Shown one piece after another: positions 62,583 to 64,000 of a DNA stretch of 64,000 nucleotides. The stretch lies in the NCBI RefSeq assembly GCF_030930995.1, contig NZ_CP133217.1:3586001-3650000 (forward strand), written 5' to 3'. The notes beneath the pieces were generated by a model. The model worked only from the letters and a program-made list of their open reading frames with translations, was not told where the DNA came from and did no database searches. Both the position numbers and the translations under genes were made by a program. The number at the start of each line of letters is the position of its first letter. Within the stretch, counting starts at the first letter, position 1. The DNA comes from Thiothrix subterranea (GTDB lineage Bacteria > Pseudomonadota > Gammaproteobacteria > Thiotrichales > Thiotrichaceae).

Positions 62583-62866
62583 TCATTGCCTCAACTGACA
62601 TCATTAAACAGACACTGTATTGCGATTTATTCACGCTTACGATTAGCCGCATTCAGCTTTTGATATTATTGGATGCACTTAACCCAAGTGTCGTCTAGGA
62701 CAATACGGATTAATAGACGTAGCCGAATCAGCAGGATATGCGTAGAGAGTAACAGGCATAACGAGAAAATAAAAGTCTTAACCGAAAATTCATTTAACAA
62801 GCCGTTTGCCGCAGTCCTCAGAAATGCCTATGATGTTGGTGATGATTCACTTAATGATTAATAACC

Positions 62867-64000
62867 ATGCTGTACTTGTGTGAGAAACCTAGCCAAGCAC
62901 GCGATATTGCCCGCGTGTTAGGTGCAAGCGGGCGTGGTGATGGCTTTTTACAAGGCCAAGGAATTGTCGTCACTTGGTGCTTTGGGCATTTGTTGGAACA
63001 AGCCGAACCGGATGCGTATGGTGAGCAATACAAGCGCTGGAATTTTGCCTCCCTGCCGATTTTACCGCAACAATGGAAACTGGATGTAAAAAAATCCGGG
63101 GCAAAACAATTCAAAGTTATCAAAGCATTACTCGTAAACGCCCAACACGTCGTCATTGCCACGGATGCGGATCGCGAAGGCGAAATGATTGCGCGGGAAG
63201 TGCTGGACATGTGCCGTTATCACGGGCAAATCTCACGCCTGTGGTTATCTGCCTTGGACGATGCCAGCATTCGCAAAGCCTTAGCGCAACTCAAACCCGG
63301 TGCGGCAACCGAATCCCTGTATCAGGCAGGCTTGGCGCGTAGCCGTGCCGACTGGTTAGTGGGCATGAATTTGAGCCGTGCCTATACGTTAGCCGCGCAA
63401 TACAACGGGCAATTAACGGCGAACAGTGGGGCATTAAGTGTGGGGCGCGTCCAAACTCCCACGCTACGGCTGGTGGTAGACCGCGATGAACAAATTGAAC
63501 ATTTCGTGCCGCTGGATTATTGGGATGTGACTGCCGCGTGCTTGCCAGAGGCTGCCGAACAAACGTTCAAAGCCAACTGGATTCCACAAAAAGGTCAGCA
63601 AGGCATTGACGTAGAAGGCCGTTGCCTAGACAGCCAGTTAGCCGAACACGTCGCGGCAAGCTGCAAAGGGCAAGATGCCAAGGTGCTGCGCTGCGACACT
63701 GAACGCAAACGCCAGAATGCACCGTTACCCTACGAGCTTTCCGGTTTGCAAGTAGAAGCCTCGCGGCGCTGGGGCATGAGTGCTAAACAAGTGCTGGATG
63801 TGGCGCAAGCCTTGTACGAAACCCACAAACTGACCACCTACCCACGTACCGATTGCGGCTATTTACCCGTGTCGCAACACGCGGATGCAGCGGCAGTCTT
63901 TCAAGCGCTCACCCAAACGGATCGCAATTTATCCGCACTGGTGGCACAAGCCAACCCCAGCCGCAAAAGCAAAGCGTGGGATGACAGCAAAATTACCGCC
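62867..64000 (+). CDS. topB: DNA topoisomerase III (3' end outside window)
   Basis: At least 378 residues are seen; the frame runs to the window edge. The TOPRIM domain is at the start (MLYLCEKPSQARDIARVLGA and ATDADREGEMIAREVLDMC with the acidic triad). The catalytic Tyr lies in TTYPRTDCGYL (about residue 326). It relaxes and decatenates DNA with one-strand passage. The start ATG at 62867 has no strong ribosome site; the upstream 280 bases hold no other gene. Confidence 0.95.
   Translation, partial: MLYLCEKPSQARDIARVLGASGRGDGFLQGQGIVVTWCFGHLLEQAEPDAYGEQYKRWNFASLPILPQQWKLDVKKSGAKQFKVIKALLVNAQHVVIATDADREGEMIAREVLDMCRYHGQISRLWLSALDDASIRKALAQLKPGAATESLYQAGLARSRADWLVGMNLSRAYTLAAQYNGQLTANSGALSVGRVQTPTLRLVVDRDEQIEHFVPLDYWDVTAACLPEAAEQTFKANWIPQKGQQGIDVEGRCLDSQLAEHVAASCKGQDAKVLRCDTERKRQNAPLPYELSGLQVEASRRWGMSAKQVLDVAQALYETHKLTTYPRTDCGYLPVSQHADAAAVFQALTQTDRNLSALVAQANPSRKSKAWDDSKITA

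Noticed and set aside
62673-62861. Plus-strand frame of 62 codons before topB
   Set aside because: No ribosome site, low complexity and Arg/Ile-rich composition; nothing supports translation.
1-64000. CRISPR arrays, tRNA and rRNA genes
   Set aside because: No regularly spaced direct repeats of CRISPR size and no cloverleaf or rRNA sequence were noticed by eye. Single tRNAs could have been missed without a search.

Overview
The window looks like chromosomal DNA of a Gammaproteobacterium. Gene density is high, coding DNA is moderately GC-rich, and gene content includes an LbtU-type siderophore porin, CpxRA, NodT/MacAB efflux, paired bacterioferritins and a persulfide dioxygenase. A Thiothrix-like member of the Thiotrichales would fit, but that is inference from gene content; no rRNA or other phylogenetic marker is present.

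Layout. (a) 1-6.5 kb: an aromatic-ester module with a TRAP solute-binding protein (cut by the window edge), gallate dioxygenase, a divergent LysR regulator, an AraC regulator, a tannase-like lipoprotein esterase and a universal stress protein. (b) 6.6-13.6 kb: an alpha-hydroxy-acid oxidase, a Fur-box-preceded TonB siderophore receptor with its PiuC-type hydroxylase, a decayed ferric-iron binding protein gene, a Prx6-type peroxiredoxin, a GDT1-type transporter and a rhodanese lipoprotein. (c) 13.6-20.6 kb: an accessory region. Gene relics lie on both sides of an array of AT-rich gene cassettes separated by attC-like repeats with no integrase in view. One attC carries a group IIC intron in the opposite orientation, whose reverse transcriptase has two compensating frameshifts. 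(d) 20.6-35.9 kb: TspO, SelO, a HIT-like protein, a di-haem peroxidase, two complementary bacterioferritin subunits, an IS66 element with a perfect 8-bp target duplication, then a Fur-box-preceded operon (bfd, hemP, imelysin, di-haem oxidoreductase, imelysin, DUF1513, LbtU porin). (e) 35.9-41.2 kb: a MacAB-NodT efflux operon and a small membrane protein. (f) 41.2-48.8 kb: a type I restriction-modification locus with a toxin-antitoxin-like pair between hsdS and hsdR and a palindromic element inserted in frame in hsdM. (g) 48.8-56.6 kb: small unknown genes, a two-component system, a GH26-like hydrolase, a subtilase, a truncated AlbA/HATPase-type gene and a persulfide dioxygenase. (h) 56.7-62.1 kb: a Crp-like gene cut by a decayed TnpB element, then an intact Fur-box-preceded fbpABC-type ferric iron ABC operon. 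(i) The right edge holds an unknown gene and the 5' part of topB.

How the genes fit together. Iron is the dominant theme: outer-membrane receptors and porin, periplasmic imelysins and haem enzymes, an inner-membrane ABC importer, ferritin storage and Bfd release, with at least four Fur-like boxes. The left edge encodes hydrolysis of gallate esters, probable gallate uptake and ring cleavage. The candidate for novel biology is the cassette array at 14.4-20.0 kb, which carries three cassette proteins of unknown role and a Coq7-like di-iron protein.
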